Shown piece by piece: positions 21,934-28,158 of a stretch of DNA of 28,158 nucleotides. The position numbers and the translations under genes were made by a program. A model generated the notes under the pieces. The model saw only the letters and a list, made by a program, of their open reading frames with translations, did not search any database and had not been told where the DNA came from. Origin of the DNA: Methanobacteriota archaeon (GTDB taxonomy: Archaea > Halobacteriota > Methanomicrobia > Methanomicrobiales > Methanoculleaceae). Position 1 is the stretch's first letter. Every line of letters starts with the position of its first letter. The stretch covers positions 1 to 28,158 of the forward strand of contig JAEWMO010000025.1 in assembly GCA_023457135.1 (NCBI GenBank), written 5' to 3'.

Positions 21934-22601
21934 CCGACGCCCTCGCAACCACGAGCGCCGAGGTCCCGATGGTCCCCGACGCGGAAAAACTCCGCCTGAT
22001 GCGCGATATGTGCGCCAAAGGAGCGACTGACAATGAGTTCCTCGTGATGATGGAGCTCGCCAACCGCTACCAACTCGACCCCTTCAGCAAACAAATCTGG
22101 CTCGTCAAGTATGGCGACTCCCCGGCTCAAATCTTCTGCGGCAGGGATGGCTACCTCGCGATCGCGCACCGTTCTGGCGTGTTCGACGGGATGGATGCGG
22201 GCGCGGACAAGGACCCCGAGGGACAACTCTACGGCTGGTGCAAGGTCTGGCGCAAGGACATGAGCCACCCCTTCGAGGTCCGCGTCTATGCGTCCGAGTA
22301 TTCGACCGGGAAGAACCTCTGGAAGGACAAGCCCCGGACCATGATCCAGAAGGTCGCCGAGGCGCACGCGCTCCGCAGGGCGTTTAGCATCTCCGGCCTC
22401 TACTCCCCGGAGGAGATCGACACCGGGGACCGTTCCCCGCGCTACGTGGGCGAGGTGCCCGCCGCGAGCCCGACGACCTGTGAGGTCTGCGGTATCCCGG
22501 TGCCTGCAGATATCAGGGACAAGACCCGGCCCCACACGCCGAAGGTGCTCTGCATCGAGTGCTTCGGCAAGTGGTGGAACGAGTCGAAGGGGGCACAGTA
22601 G
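21930..22601 (+). CDS. RecT/Bet-like single-strand annealing protein with zinc ribbon
   Basis: A 223-aa recombinase. The core (about 20-165) shows the RecT/Bet pattern: NRYQLDPFSKQIWLVKYGD near 45-63, FCGRDGYLAIAHRSGVFDG near 69-87, KTMIQ-like RTMIQKVAEAHALRRAF near 136-152 and SGLYSPEEI. Phage annealing proteins pair complementary single strands during recombination or repair. The core is followed by a linker and a C-terminal zinc ribbon (Cys184, 187, 208 and 211; CEVC and CIEC), which is not part of classical Bet. The same ribbon pattern ends the protein at 23080. No exonuclease partner is visible nearby. Confidence 0.85.
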   Translation: MTDALATTSAEVPMVPDAEKLRLMRDMCAKGATDNEFLVMMELANRYQLDPFSKQIWLVKYGDSPAQIFCGRDGYLAIAHRSGVFDGMDAGADKDPEGQLYGWCKVWRKDMSHPFEVRVYASEYSTGKNLWKDKPRTMIQKVAEAHALRRAFSISGLYSPEEIDTGDRSPRYVGEVPAASPTTCEVCGIPVPADIRDKTRPHTPKVLCIECFGKWWNESKGAQ

Positions 22602-22790
22602 ATGGCCGAGGAAGTCATCCACCGCCACATCGACGCGCAGAAGGACTCTGTAGAGATCGGCACTCCTGGCAAGGGCGGCGCGGTGAAAGTTTACGGGGAT
22701 TTTGCCAACCCGGAGGACTTCATGCGCCGGATTGATGCCGCGTGCATGGTGCGAGCGTTCGCGCAGCGGAAGATGGAGGCGGGAGAATGA
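22602..22790 (+). CDS. 62-aa hypothetical protein
   Basis: A small acidic protein with a short strand region (EIGTPGKGGAVKVYGDF) and a C-terminal helix (PEDFMRRIDAACMVRAFAQR). No family is recognised. AGGGGG lies 9-14 bases before the ATG, and the ATG directly follows the RecT-like stop. It overlaps the next gene by ATGA. Confidence 0.6.
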   Translation: MAEEVIHRHIDAQKDSVEIGTPGKGGAVKVYGDFANPEDFMRRIDAACMVRAFAQRKMEAGE

Positions 22791-23080
22791 TCCCCGCACT
22801 CCCCTGCGGCACGTTCTCCGACGGCGACACCCCGGCAGGAGCGTTTTACGTCGCTGCGTTCGAGGCTGGCGACATGCCGCACCACGTCGGCGAATACCGC
22901 ATCGAGGCTGTGATCCGGGCGCTCCAGGCGCTCCAGGCGTGCGGATACGATGACGTTGAGGTCGGCAGCATCGAGCGCGACGGGAAAACGCATCTGCTCC
23001 TGATCGGGCTCGACGGCGAGGCGCGGTTCGGCGACCGGCAGATGGGCTGCGTCGCCGTGGTGCCGGTGGAGGGACCCTAA
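22787..23080 (+). CDS. 97-aa hypothetical protein
   Basis: A compact alpha/beta protein: an N-terminal strand-rich stretch, a helix IEAVIRALQALQACG, then strands DDVEVGSIE, THLLLIGL and GCVAVVPV. No catalytic motif or known family is visible. The start at 22787 is chosen from the ATGA overlap; a longer frame from 22742 would overlap the previous gene fully. Confidence 0.6.
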   Translation: MIPALPCGTFSDGDTPAGAFYVAAFEAGDMPHHVGEYRIEAVIRALQALQACGYDDVEVGSIERDGKTHLLLIGLDGEARFGDRQMGCVAVVPVEGP

Positions 23081-23511
23081 TGCCCTGCCTCCCCAAAAAC
23101 GCCCTGATCGCGGGCACGATCAACCTCGGCAACTATGACAATTTCCGGTTCGAGTTCGGCGCGGAGATCGCTTGCGCCGAGGACTACCTGGAGCTCGTCG
23201 AGTTCGCCGCCTCGTCCCTGATAGGGCAGTTCCGAGGTGCGGACCCTCAGACGCAGGAAACCATCCGGGCATACGTGGCGCGCCTCTGCTCCATCGACGA
23301 GGAGCAGGTGCCGGTCCTGGGGCAATCCCCATCGGAGCCGGAGAAACCTGCACCGGCACCGAAGCCCGAACCAATAGCACCGGCCCCCGCCGCGAAACCC
23401 GGCGAGGAAATCTGCGAGAAATGCGGCTGCGGCGTGGCAAAGTCGCAGGCAAACCTCTCGAAACTGTTCATGAGTAAAACTCTCTGCAGAAAGTGCATGG
23501 AGGCGCCATAA
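23080..23511 (+). CDS. Hypothetical protein with Pro/Ala linker and zinc ribbon
   Basis: A 143-aa protein. The N-terminal domain (1-75) has INLGNYDNFRFEFGAEI, a strand pair familiar from phage early genes, and a helical segment. A Pro/Ala/Glu linker (82-108) leads to a C-terminal ribbon with Cys112, 115, 136 and 139 (CEKC and CRKC). The ribbon matches the one on the RecT-like protein in spacing. It may be an accessory nucleic-acid-binding factor; this is inference. It is joined to its neighbours by TAATG overlaps. Confidence 0.65.
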   Translation: MPCLPKNALIAGTINLGNYDNFRFEFGAEIACAEDYLELVEFAASSLIGQFRGADPQTQETIRAYVARLCSIDEEQVPVLGQSPSEPEKPAPAPKPEPIAPAPAAKPGEEICEKCGCGVAKSQANLSKLFMSKTLCRKCMEAP

Positions 23512-23765
23512 TGGTCTCAAAACATCTCTACGGGGCGACGCTGACCCACGGCGCCACGCTCCGCCAGATCGCCGCCACGTTTGGACCGCGGCCGTTTACG
23601 AATGTGGATCTCCAGGCTCATGGCCTGAGTCAGAACGGGCACCTGGGGGGGCTGCACCGGAGCGGCTGTGTCGAGCGCGTCGGGCGGACTCCAAAGGGTA
23701 AGAGCATCTGGAGGCTCTCCTCAGAGCTCGTGGACCTCTATGCGGCGCAGGAGGCGATCGTATGA
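23511..23765 (+). CDS. 84-aa small winged-helix-like protein
   Basis: The segment TLRQIAATFGPRPFTNVDLQ, then NGHLGGLHRSGCVERVGRT and GKSIWRLS, reads as a helix-turn-helix followed by a wing, with Gly-rich turns in the usual places. It may be a DNA-binding regulator. TAATG links it to the gene before and ATGA to the gene after. Confidence 0.6.
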   Translation: MVSKHLYGATLTHGATLRQIAATFGPRPFTNVDLQAHGLSQNGHLGGLHRSGCVERVGRTPKGKSIWRLSSELVDLYAAQEAIV

Positions 23766-24457
23766 TGGTGCTCTTCGGCACCCCTGGCGAGTTCCGGGAA
23801 CTGTTCGGCGAGGACGAGTACCACTGTCACGAGACGGTGCTCGTGCCGCAGACGAGCGGCCCCTGCGTGCACTACGGCCCGTATGGGTGCGAGGTGCCCC
23901 GCGAGGACGGGCAGTGCCCGCACCTCGACAATGCGAGCATCGTCTGTCCGATCAAGGATGTGCTCGGCGCTGCGCAGGCATACGCGCCCGCTGAGCCGGA
24001 GTTCGTCGAGCCGGAGCCAGATGAGGATCACGCATACGCGATCCAACTCCCGGCGCAGGCAAAGCGCAAGGATGCATGGACCGAGGGCGAGAACTGGACG
24101 GTCGCGCGGGCGGACACCTGGACCGAGGCGATCGAGGTCTACCGCGCCGCATACCCTGACAGCTCCCGGACGGACAAGGCGATCCGGTCCCGGTGGGAGA
24201 AGCTCCATACAGAGTGCAGGATGCCCCTCGCGCCGGACTTCGCGGGCGACACGGTCCCGGTGACAATGTGCGACGAGGCCGCGATCCGACGACCGCGATT
24301 TAAGACTGGGGACAAGGTGCGGATCTCGCACCCGGCGTTCCGAGGCTACACCGGCACGATCCGGCGCTATTACGCGGCGACCGAGAACTACCTGACCCAC
24401 ATCGACGGCACGACCGACACGATGTGGCTCTCCGAGGAGTATCTGGAGGCGGCGTAA
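23762..24457 (+). CDS. Cys cluster, SANT/Myb-like and KOW-like protein
   Basis: A 231-aa protein with three parts. Residues 22-63 carry Cys/His residues (Cys35, 43, 52 and 62) with HYGPYGCEVP and CPHLDN, a possible metal site. Residues 104-149 resemble a SANT/Myb three-helix unit (DAWTEGENW, DTWTEAIEVYRAAYP, SSRTDKAIRSRWEKL). Residues 180-228 form a small SH3/KOW-like barrel (FKTGDKVRI, GYTGTIRRYY). The acidic linker EPEFVEPEPDEDH separates the first two. The combination is unusual and suggests chromatin- or transcription-related binding. ATGATG allows a start three bases later. Confidence 0.6.
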   Translation: MMVLFGTPGEFRELFGEDEYHCHETVLVPQTSGPCVHYGPYGCEVPREDGQCPHLDNASIVCPIKDVLGAAQAYAPAEPEFVEPEPDEDHAYAIQLPAQAKRKDAWTEGENWTVARADTWTEAIEVYRAAYPDSSRTDKAIRSRWEKLHTECRMPLAPDFAGDTVPVTMCDEAAIRRPRFKTGDKVRISHPAFRGYTGTIRRYYAATENYLTHIDGTTDTMWLSEEYLEAA

Positions 24458-24816
24458 TGTTCGCTCCTGCGGGCACCGCCCGCCTCGACGTTTTCACCGA
24501 CTCGCTCCTGCTTGAGGTTGGCGAGGATCTCTTCCTCGCGAAACTCTCCCGGCTCTCGCCCCTGATGCAGGGTGGGGCGGCATATTGCCCCCTCTCGCGC
24601 CGATATCAGGGCACGGCGGGGCACTACTGCGACGTGGAGCAGGGGATCGGGCTCCGGCGCTCCAAACCCGGCGCGGCGCTCCTCTTTGTCGAGCGAGGTA
24701 CGATCTACTCGCTGCCGGTGGTGGAGCTCCGCGAGGTGCTGCACGGGGTTCGGACTGAGTGCGGGATCTCCCGGGTACTGACGACCAGGGCACGGGCGGC
24801 GGAGGGGGAGGCGTGA
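24457..24816 (+). CDS. 119-aa hypothetical protein
   Basis: A protein with strands LDVFTDSLLLEVGEDLFLAK and later GTIYSLPVVELREVL, which could be a small barrel fold. No motif or family is recognised. It starts at TAATG behind the previous gene and ends in GTGA with the next. Confidence 0.55.
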   Translation: MFAPAGTARLDVFTDSLLLEVGEDLFLAKLSRLSPLMQGGAAYCPLSRRYQGTAGHYCDVEQGIGLRRSKPGAALLFVERGTIYSLPVVELREVLHGVRTECGISRVLTTRARAAEGEA

Positions 24817-25139
24817 CGGAGACGAAGCGCTGCACCAAGTGCGGCAAGGATCTCCCGCTCGAAGAGTTCTGCAAGCACCGCGCCTCCCCGGACGGGCTCG
24901 ACTACTGGTGCCGGTCCTGCAAGCGCGCAGCCGACACCCGCCTCTCTCACACGGCGACGACTCCTGCCGCGATGCCGTCGAGATGGGTCTCCCTCACCTG
25001 CGAGACTTGCGGGAAGGAGTTCAGATACCGTCGGGGGGAGATCGAGAGCCGTAAGCGCCGGGGCATGGCTCTGCCGCGGTTCTGTAGCCGCACCTGTGCG
25101 AATTGGGCACTCAACCACCCATCGAAGGTGCAGGCATGA
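24813..25139 (+). CDS. Double zinc-finger protein of phage HNH/EndoVII-like pattern
   Basis: A 108-aa protein with two zinc units. Unit 1 has Cys7, 10, 33 and 36 (CTKCGKDLPLEEF and WCRSCKRAA), the pattern found at the start of phage endonuclease VII and HNH-type small proteins. Unit 2 has Cys63, 66, 91 and 95 (TCETCGKEF and RFCSRTC). No His-Asn-His catalytic residues are visible, so nuclease activity is not supported. The GTG start is fixed by the GTGA overlap. Unit 1 is repeated in the gene at 25136 and unit 2 in the gene at 26225. Confidence 0.65.
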   Translation: MTETKRCTKCGKDLPLEEFCKHRASPDGLDYWCRSCKRAADTRLSHTATTPAAMPSRWVSLTCETCGKEFRYRRGEIESRKRRGMALPRFCSRTCANWALNHPSKVQA

Positions 25140-25573
25140 GCGAGACGAAGCGGTGCCCACATTGTAAGCGTCTCCTCCCGGTCGAGGCGTTCCACCAGAA
25201 CCGGACACGGCGGGATGGGAGAGACTCGTGGTGTGCGGCATGCAAGAGCGTGGCGGAGGCGCAGAGACGGCGGGCAGGGAGATCGGCTGCCCCGAAACCC
25301 GCCACATCTCGCCCCAAGCGCGCTCCCCGGCAACCCATCCGCGAGAAGATCGTGCCGGTCCCGAAATACCCCGAACTCCGCGACGAGGCATGGCTCCGGA
25401 CGCAGATCGAGCGCGAGTTCTTCTCTGCCGAACAGGTCGCGGAGAACCTCGGGTGCAACCCCCACACAGTGTATGTGGCGATGCGGCGCTACGGCATCCG
25501 CACGGTCCCGAAGGGGGTCCGGTGGGCACTGAGGGCGCGGCTCGTGCAGCAGCGGTCGGAGGGGAGCGTATGA
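25136..25573 (+). CDS. Zinc finger plus helix-turn-helix protein
   Basis: A 145-aa protein. The N-terminal finger has Cys7, 10, 33 and 36 (KRCPHCKRLLPVEAF and WCAACK), a close paralog of unit 1 in the previous gene. A basic Ala/Pro/Arg linker (43-75) follows. A C-terminal helix-turn-helix is seen at 97-120 (SAEQVAENLGCNPHTVYVAM). It is a likely DNA-binding regulator. It is coupled by ATGA on both sides. Confidence 0.65.
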   Translation: MSETKRCPHCKRLLPVEAFHQNRTRRDGRDSWCAACKSVAEAQRRRAGRSAAPKPATSRPKRAPRQPIREKIVPVPKYPELRDEAWLRTQIEREFFSAEQVAENLGCNPHTVYVAMRRYGIRTVPKGVRWALRARLVQQRSEGSV

Positions 25574-25746
25574 CCTCACACGACGAGCGGCCGCTCAAAG
25601 TATATATCTGCCGGCCCGGGGGGTGCGGCCCCTGCATCCGTGAGTATGCCGAGCCTCCGACCGAGTGCTGCGTCGAGAGACGGGTGCCGGGGTGGATCAC
25701 GCGTCCGGAGTGGTATGAGCTCGTGCCGGTGCGGAGGGACGCATGA
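25570..25746 (+). CDS. 58-aa Cys-rich protein
   Basis: A short protein with ICRPGGCGPC near 13-22 and a CC pair near 33-34, possibly a zinc or iron-sulfur site, and a Trp/Tyr-rich end (GWITRPEWYEL). The function is unknown. ATGA couples it to both neighbours. Confidence 0.6.
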   Translation: MTSHDERPLKVYICRPGGCGPCIREYAEPPTECCVERRVPGWITRPEWYELVPVRRDA

Positions 25747-26228
25747 GGCGGATCCTCTACATCTCCGGCCCCTACTCGCCGGGGCACGGGCGCACGACCG
25801 AGCAGCACATCGCGGTCGCCCGGACCCATGCAGAGGCGGCATGGCGGCAGGGATGGGCGGCGTTCTGCCCACATCTCAACTCATCGGGGTTCGAGGTCAC
25901 CTGCCCGGAGATCCCGCACAGCGCATGGCTCGCCGGCGACCTCGCGATCCTCGACCGGCTCCGTCCGGGCTACGACGCGATGCTGCTCCTGCCGGACTGG
26001 ATCGAGAGCCCTGGCGCGGTGCGTGAGTATCACCGGGCTCTGGCGAGAGGCATCGAAGTGATCTACCCTGTGACCTCGCCCGACGCGATCCCGCCGGCGA
26101 CAGGACGCGGCGTGTGTGAGCACTATCGGCAGGTGCATTACGAGACGGATAGCCGCGACACTTGTAGCTGCCCGCGCGCCCGCTGCCCGCAGGGGAAGAC
26201 CTGCCCGATCCGGAGGCGATGCAGATGA
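25743..26228 (+). CDS. DUF4406-like (nucleoside deoxyribosyltransferase-fold) protein
   Basis: A 161-aa protein. Residues 3-110 match the phage DUF4406 pattern: ILYISGPYSPG at 4-14, HIAVARTHAEAAWRQGW, a DLAILDRL helix, MLLLPDWIESPGAVREY near 79-96. The fold relates to nucleoside 2-deoxyribosyltransferases, but activity is not proven for this group. A C-terminal extension of about 35 residues holds several Cys (CEHY, CSCPRARCPQGKTC), an unusual addition. It overlaps the next gene by ATGA. Confidence 0.7.
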   Translation: MRRILYISGPYSPGHGRTTEQHIAVARTHAEAAWRQGWAAFCPHLNSSGFEVTCPEIPHSAWLAGDLAILDRLRPGYDAMLLLPDWIESPGAVREYHRALARGIEVIYPVTSPDAIPPATGRGVCEHYRQVHYETDSRDTCSCPRARCPQGKTCPIRRRCR

Positions 26229-26434
26229 ACCTCCCGGCGCACATCCGCGAGGACCCGCAGCCCGGCAAGATGGGCGGGCGGTTCGCGCTCATCACCTGCG
26301 CGATCTGTGGTAAGGAGATCCGGCGACCGTGGGGGGAACTTGTCGGCCTGGAGACGATGGGCAAGCCGCTGCCGAAATACTGTTCGCGGGCGTGTTACAC
26401 GGCGGCGCGACGACAGGGGCGGGCGTATGAGTGA
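26225..26434 (+). CDS. 69-aa zinc-finger protein
   Basis: Cys25, 28, 53 and 57 (TCAICGKEI and KYCSRACY) match unit 2 of the protein at 24813, including the GKPLPKYCSR stretch before the second pair. The basic C-terminus ends in a Tyr-Glu. Probably nucleic-acid binding. An ATG at 26219 is also possible; 26225 gives the ATGA overlap. Confidence 0.6.
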   Translation: MNLPAHIREDPQPGKMGGRFALITCAICGKEIRRPWGELVGLETMGKPLPKYCSRACYTAARRQGRAYE

Positions 26435-26639
26435 CCTCTCGCCCCCGGAATACTGCCTCGGTTGCCGCTGGCCGATCTACGACGATCGCAAGGGGGAGTG
26501 GGATTGGTTCTGTCGGCAGCACTCGCCGACAGGCATCCGGTGCAGCAACGTCGCGGTGCTCAAGACGCGGTGCCCGCGCGTGGCGGCGTGGGCGGAACGA
26601 CAAGAAGCGTGGGCGGCGGATCGGGAGAGGTCTGTATGA
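26427..26639 (+). CDS. 70-aa Cys-rich small protein
   Basis: Cys10, 13, 29, 39 and 49 with CLGC, WFCRQH and RCSN suggest a zinc-bound fold. The C-terminal part is a helix rich in Ala, Trp and Glu. The function is unknown. It overlaps the previous gene by 8 bases and the next by ATGA. Confidence 0.6.
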   Translation: MSDLSPPEYCLGCRWPIYDDRKGEWDWFCRQHSPTGIRCSNVAVLKTRCPRVAAWAERQEAWAADRERSV

Positions 26640-27544
26640 GAGTTCTCCTCGTCGATGTGGACTCCAAGATCCCAAATCTCGCCTTGATGAAGGTGAGCGC
26701 GTATCATAAGGCGCGGGGCGACGAGGTCAGGCTCTCTATCGAGTCCCCGGATAAGGTCGTCGCGTCGGTCGTATTCTCACAGAACCGATGGAAAGCGGAT
26801 GGCCTCCGGTTCATGTTCCCCGATGCAGAGATCGTCGCCGGGGGGTCAGGGTATGATCTCACAACAGTCCTCCCGGCCGAGATTGAGCGGCTGAAACCAG
26901 ATTACGACCTATACCCCGACATCGAGTACTCTCTCGGATTCACCACACGCGGCTGCATCCGGCGGTGCCCGTTCTGCATCGTCCCGATGAAAGAGGGGCG
27001 GTTCCGTCGGGCGCAGCATATCCGCGAGTGGCACGATGAGAGGTTCGGCGCTGTCGTCTGCCTCGATAACAATGTCTACGCGGATAAGGCGTGGTTTTTC
27101 GAGAATACGGACTTTGTGCTGGAGCAAGGGCTCCAGTACAACGCGGTGCAGGGGATGGACATCAGGATCCTTGATGAGGAGATCGCCGGGCGGCTCGCAG
27201 ACCTCAAGTGGTCGGGGCAGATGCACTTCGCCTTTGACTCTATCCAAGATGAGGGGGCGGTGCGAAAGGGCATCCAGATGCTTCAGGATGCCGGGATCCG
27301 GACCCGGCACGACGTGAGTATCTACGTCCTCGTCGGGTTCGATTCAACTCCCGAAGAGGATCTCCGACGGTGCGAGATTCTGAAGGAGATCAGGGCGACA
27401 CCGTTCATTATGCAGTACAAGCGCACCACTTGGACAAAGCACCTCGCCCGCCTCAACAGACCTCAAATCTTCTGGTCTACAGGGTCGCTTGAATCCTTAC
27501 GGCAGGCGATCGAGACGAGCACAATACACGAGGCGATACTGTGA
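26636..27544 (+). CDS. Radical SAM protein encoded by the element
   Basis: A 302-aa protein. The N-terminal part (1-95) resembles a B12-binding-type Rossmann unit as seen in phage radical SAM proteins (RVLLVDVDSKIPNLALMK). Cys107, 111 and 114 in GCIRRCPFC bind the SAM cluster, followed by GMDIRIL and VGFDSTPEEDL strands of the barrel. The substrate is unknown; nucleobase or peptide modification are options. No partner enzyme such as a queuosine or archaeosine gene is visible in the window. It is coupled by ATGA on the left and GTGA on the right. Confidence 0.82.
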   Translation: MRVLLVDVDSKIPNLALMKVSAYHKARGDEVRLSIESPDKVVASVVFSQNRWKADGLRFMFPDAEIVAGGSGYDLTTVLPAEIERLKPDYDLYPDIEYSLGFTTRGCIRRCPFCIVPMKEGRFRRAQHIREWHDERFGAVVCLDNNVYADKAWFFENTDFVLEQGLQYNAVQGMDIRILDEEIAGRLADLKWSGQMHFAFDSIQDEGAVRKGIQMLQDAGIRTRHDVSIYVLVGFDSTPEEDLRRCEILKEIRATPFIMQYKRTTWTKHLARLNRPQIFWSTGSLESLRQAIETSTIHEAIL

Positions 27545-28158
27545 CTGACATAGTTCTCGCGGTGCCCGCAGAGGGCGCCGCATCATTTCAGCGAGCGCAA
27601 GAGCGGGTGAGCGAGGAGACAGCTGCGCGGGTGCGCGAGTGGCCGGCGGTGACGCTGATCCTCGACGGCATCGCGTATATCCCGATCCGGACGGACGGGC
27701 TGCCGCCGAAGGTGCGCGAGACTGCGGACGGGGTCAGGATGCTGATCGACGGCGGGCAGGCGGGCCAGTGGCCCCCGGAGATCGTGGCGGCGTTCCGCGA
27801 GCGGCGGTTCGTGCGAGCGTCGGGGCGCGTGGTCGGGGAGTTTTGGGATGCGGTTTCTTGTATAGCATCATGCAGTTTATCGAGGGAAAACGATGAGAAA
27901 CAGAGCGAGGCGCCCGCGATGGCGCAGGAGCGTATGGAGAGATTGGCGGTCGAGGACGTTTGCCCGGCACACGATCCGGTGCCTGACGACGCACCTGTGG
28001 CTGCGGAGCCTAATCCGCAAGAGGGTCCCTGCGAAGAGGGGTTAGCCCCACTCCGCCTGCAGCATGTGGACGGGTGGACCTGGAGCCATGTGATCTCCGA
28101 GATCCGGCGGTGGGCGAAGCACTACCCCGACCCGATCCCGGACGACAACACGCTCACG
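27541..28158 (+). CDS. Hypothetical protein, 3' end cut by window edge
   Basis: At least 206 residues are open from the GTG at 27541 (GTGA overlap) to the window edge. It has a helical start, strands near 35-55 (VTLILDGIAYIPIRTDG), then a long, low-complexity acidic/proline stretch (about 125-175) and a C-terminal piece with WTWSHVISEIRRWAKHY. No family is recognised; the part past the window may decide. Confidence 0.55.
   Translation, partial: MTDIVLAVPAEGAASFQRAQERVSEETAARVREWPAVTLILDGIAYIPIRTDGLPPKVRETADGVRMLIDGGQAGQWPPEIVAAFRERRFVRASGRVVGEFWDAVSCIASCSLSRENDEKQSEAPAMAQERMERLAVEDVCPAHDPVPDDAPVAAEPNPQEGPCEEGLAPLRLQHVDGWTWSHVISEIRRWAKHYPDPIPDDNTLT

Larger units (their letters stand above)
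18117..28158 (+). mobile_element. Left arm of an integrated provirus-like element
   Basis: It begins with a tyrosine integrase next to a housekeeping gene (alaS). Small regulators with shared operators follow, then a RecT/Bet-like recombinase and a dense run of short plus-strand genes with 1-8 base overlaps, a typical viral early-region layout. It runs past the window. No capsid, portal or terminase genes are visible, so virus or integrative plasmid cannot be decided. The left junction should lie within 17987-18116. Confidence 0.85.

Noticed and set aside
21909..23132. 407-codon minus-strand frame opposite the RecT-like gene
   Set aside because: Overlaps several coupled plus-strand genes; Arg-rich shadow.

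Overview
The window looks like a GC-rich methanogenic archaeon of the Methanomicrobiales, probably Methanoculleus or a close relative. This is inferred from the archaeal-type alanyl-tRNA synthetase, the F420-type formate dehydrogenase pair fdhA-fdhB, two FmdE-family proteins, archaeal TATA boxes, and the many zinc-ribbon proteins. I ran no database search, so the genus is a guess from gene content and composition.

Chromosomal part (1 to about 18,000). On the minus strand, gpmA, gap and a D-2-hydroxyacid dehydrogenase (cut by the window edge) form a small glycolytic or lactate-type cluster of bacterial-looking enzymes. Two plus-strand secreted META-domain proteins follow, with four and two tandem domains. 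Next, on the minus strand, come a SnoaL-like protein, a MoeA fused to a periplasmic-binding-like domain, a TrmO-FmdE fusion and a second FmdE-like zinc-ribbon protein. A 319-bp divergent control region separates these from fdhA-fdhB, so cofactor-related genes sit beside a molybdenum/tungsten-pterin enzyme. After fdhB there is a strong terminator-like hairpin, a structured possible RNA, a frameshifted VOC-fold gene and a 41-aa zinc-ribbon protein. The minus-strand alaS-wHTH pair closes the chromosomal part.

Mobile part (about 18,117 to the end, continuing past the window). A tyrosine integrase with a C-terminal zinc ribbon opens a provirus-like element. It is followed by small ribbon-helix-helix or possible ribbon-helix-helix regulators, and then by about 17 plus-strand genes packed with ATGA, GTGA and TAATG overlaps. 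These include a RecT/Bet-like annealing protein with a C-terminal zinc ribbon, many Cys-rich small proteins, a DUF4406-like protein and a radical SAM protein. No structural (capsid, terminase) genes are visible, so this looks like the left or early arm.

The most unusual feature is at 19,800-20,273. A promoter covered by phased 10-bp repeat pairs and a palindromic operator drives what appears to be a 400-nt leader in front of the gene at 20,274. The leader holds three arrays of 12, 11 and 16 GGYNN pentamers, 39 units in exact 5-nt register within each array. Each array runs straight into a hairpin whose stem differs but whose loop carries the same GGGGTCARACC word. Two of the hairpins have competing downstream partners. 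The layout resembles an attenuator controlled by a ring protein that reads 5-nt-spaced triplets (as bacterial TRAP does), but with different triplets, in an archaeal element and with no known binding protein. An origin or iteron role and a G-quadruplex role remain open.
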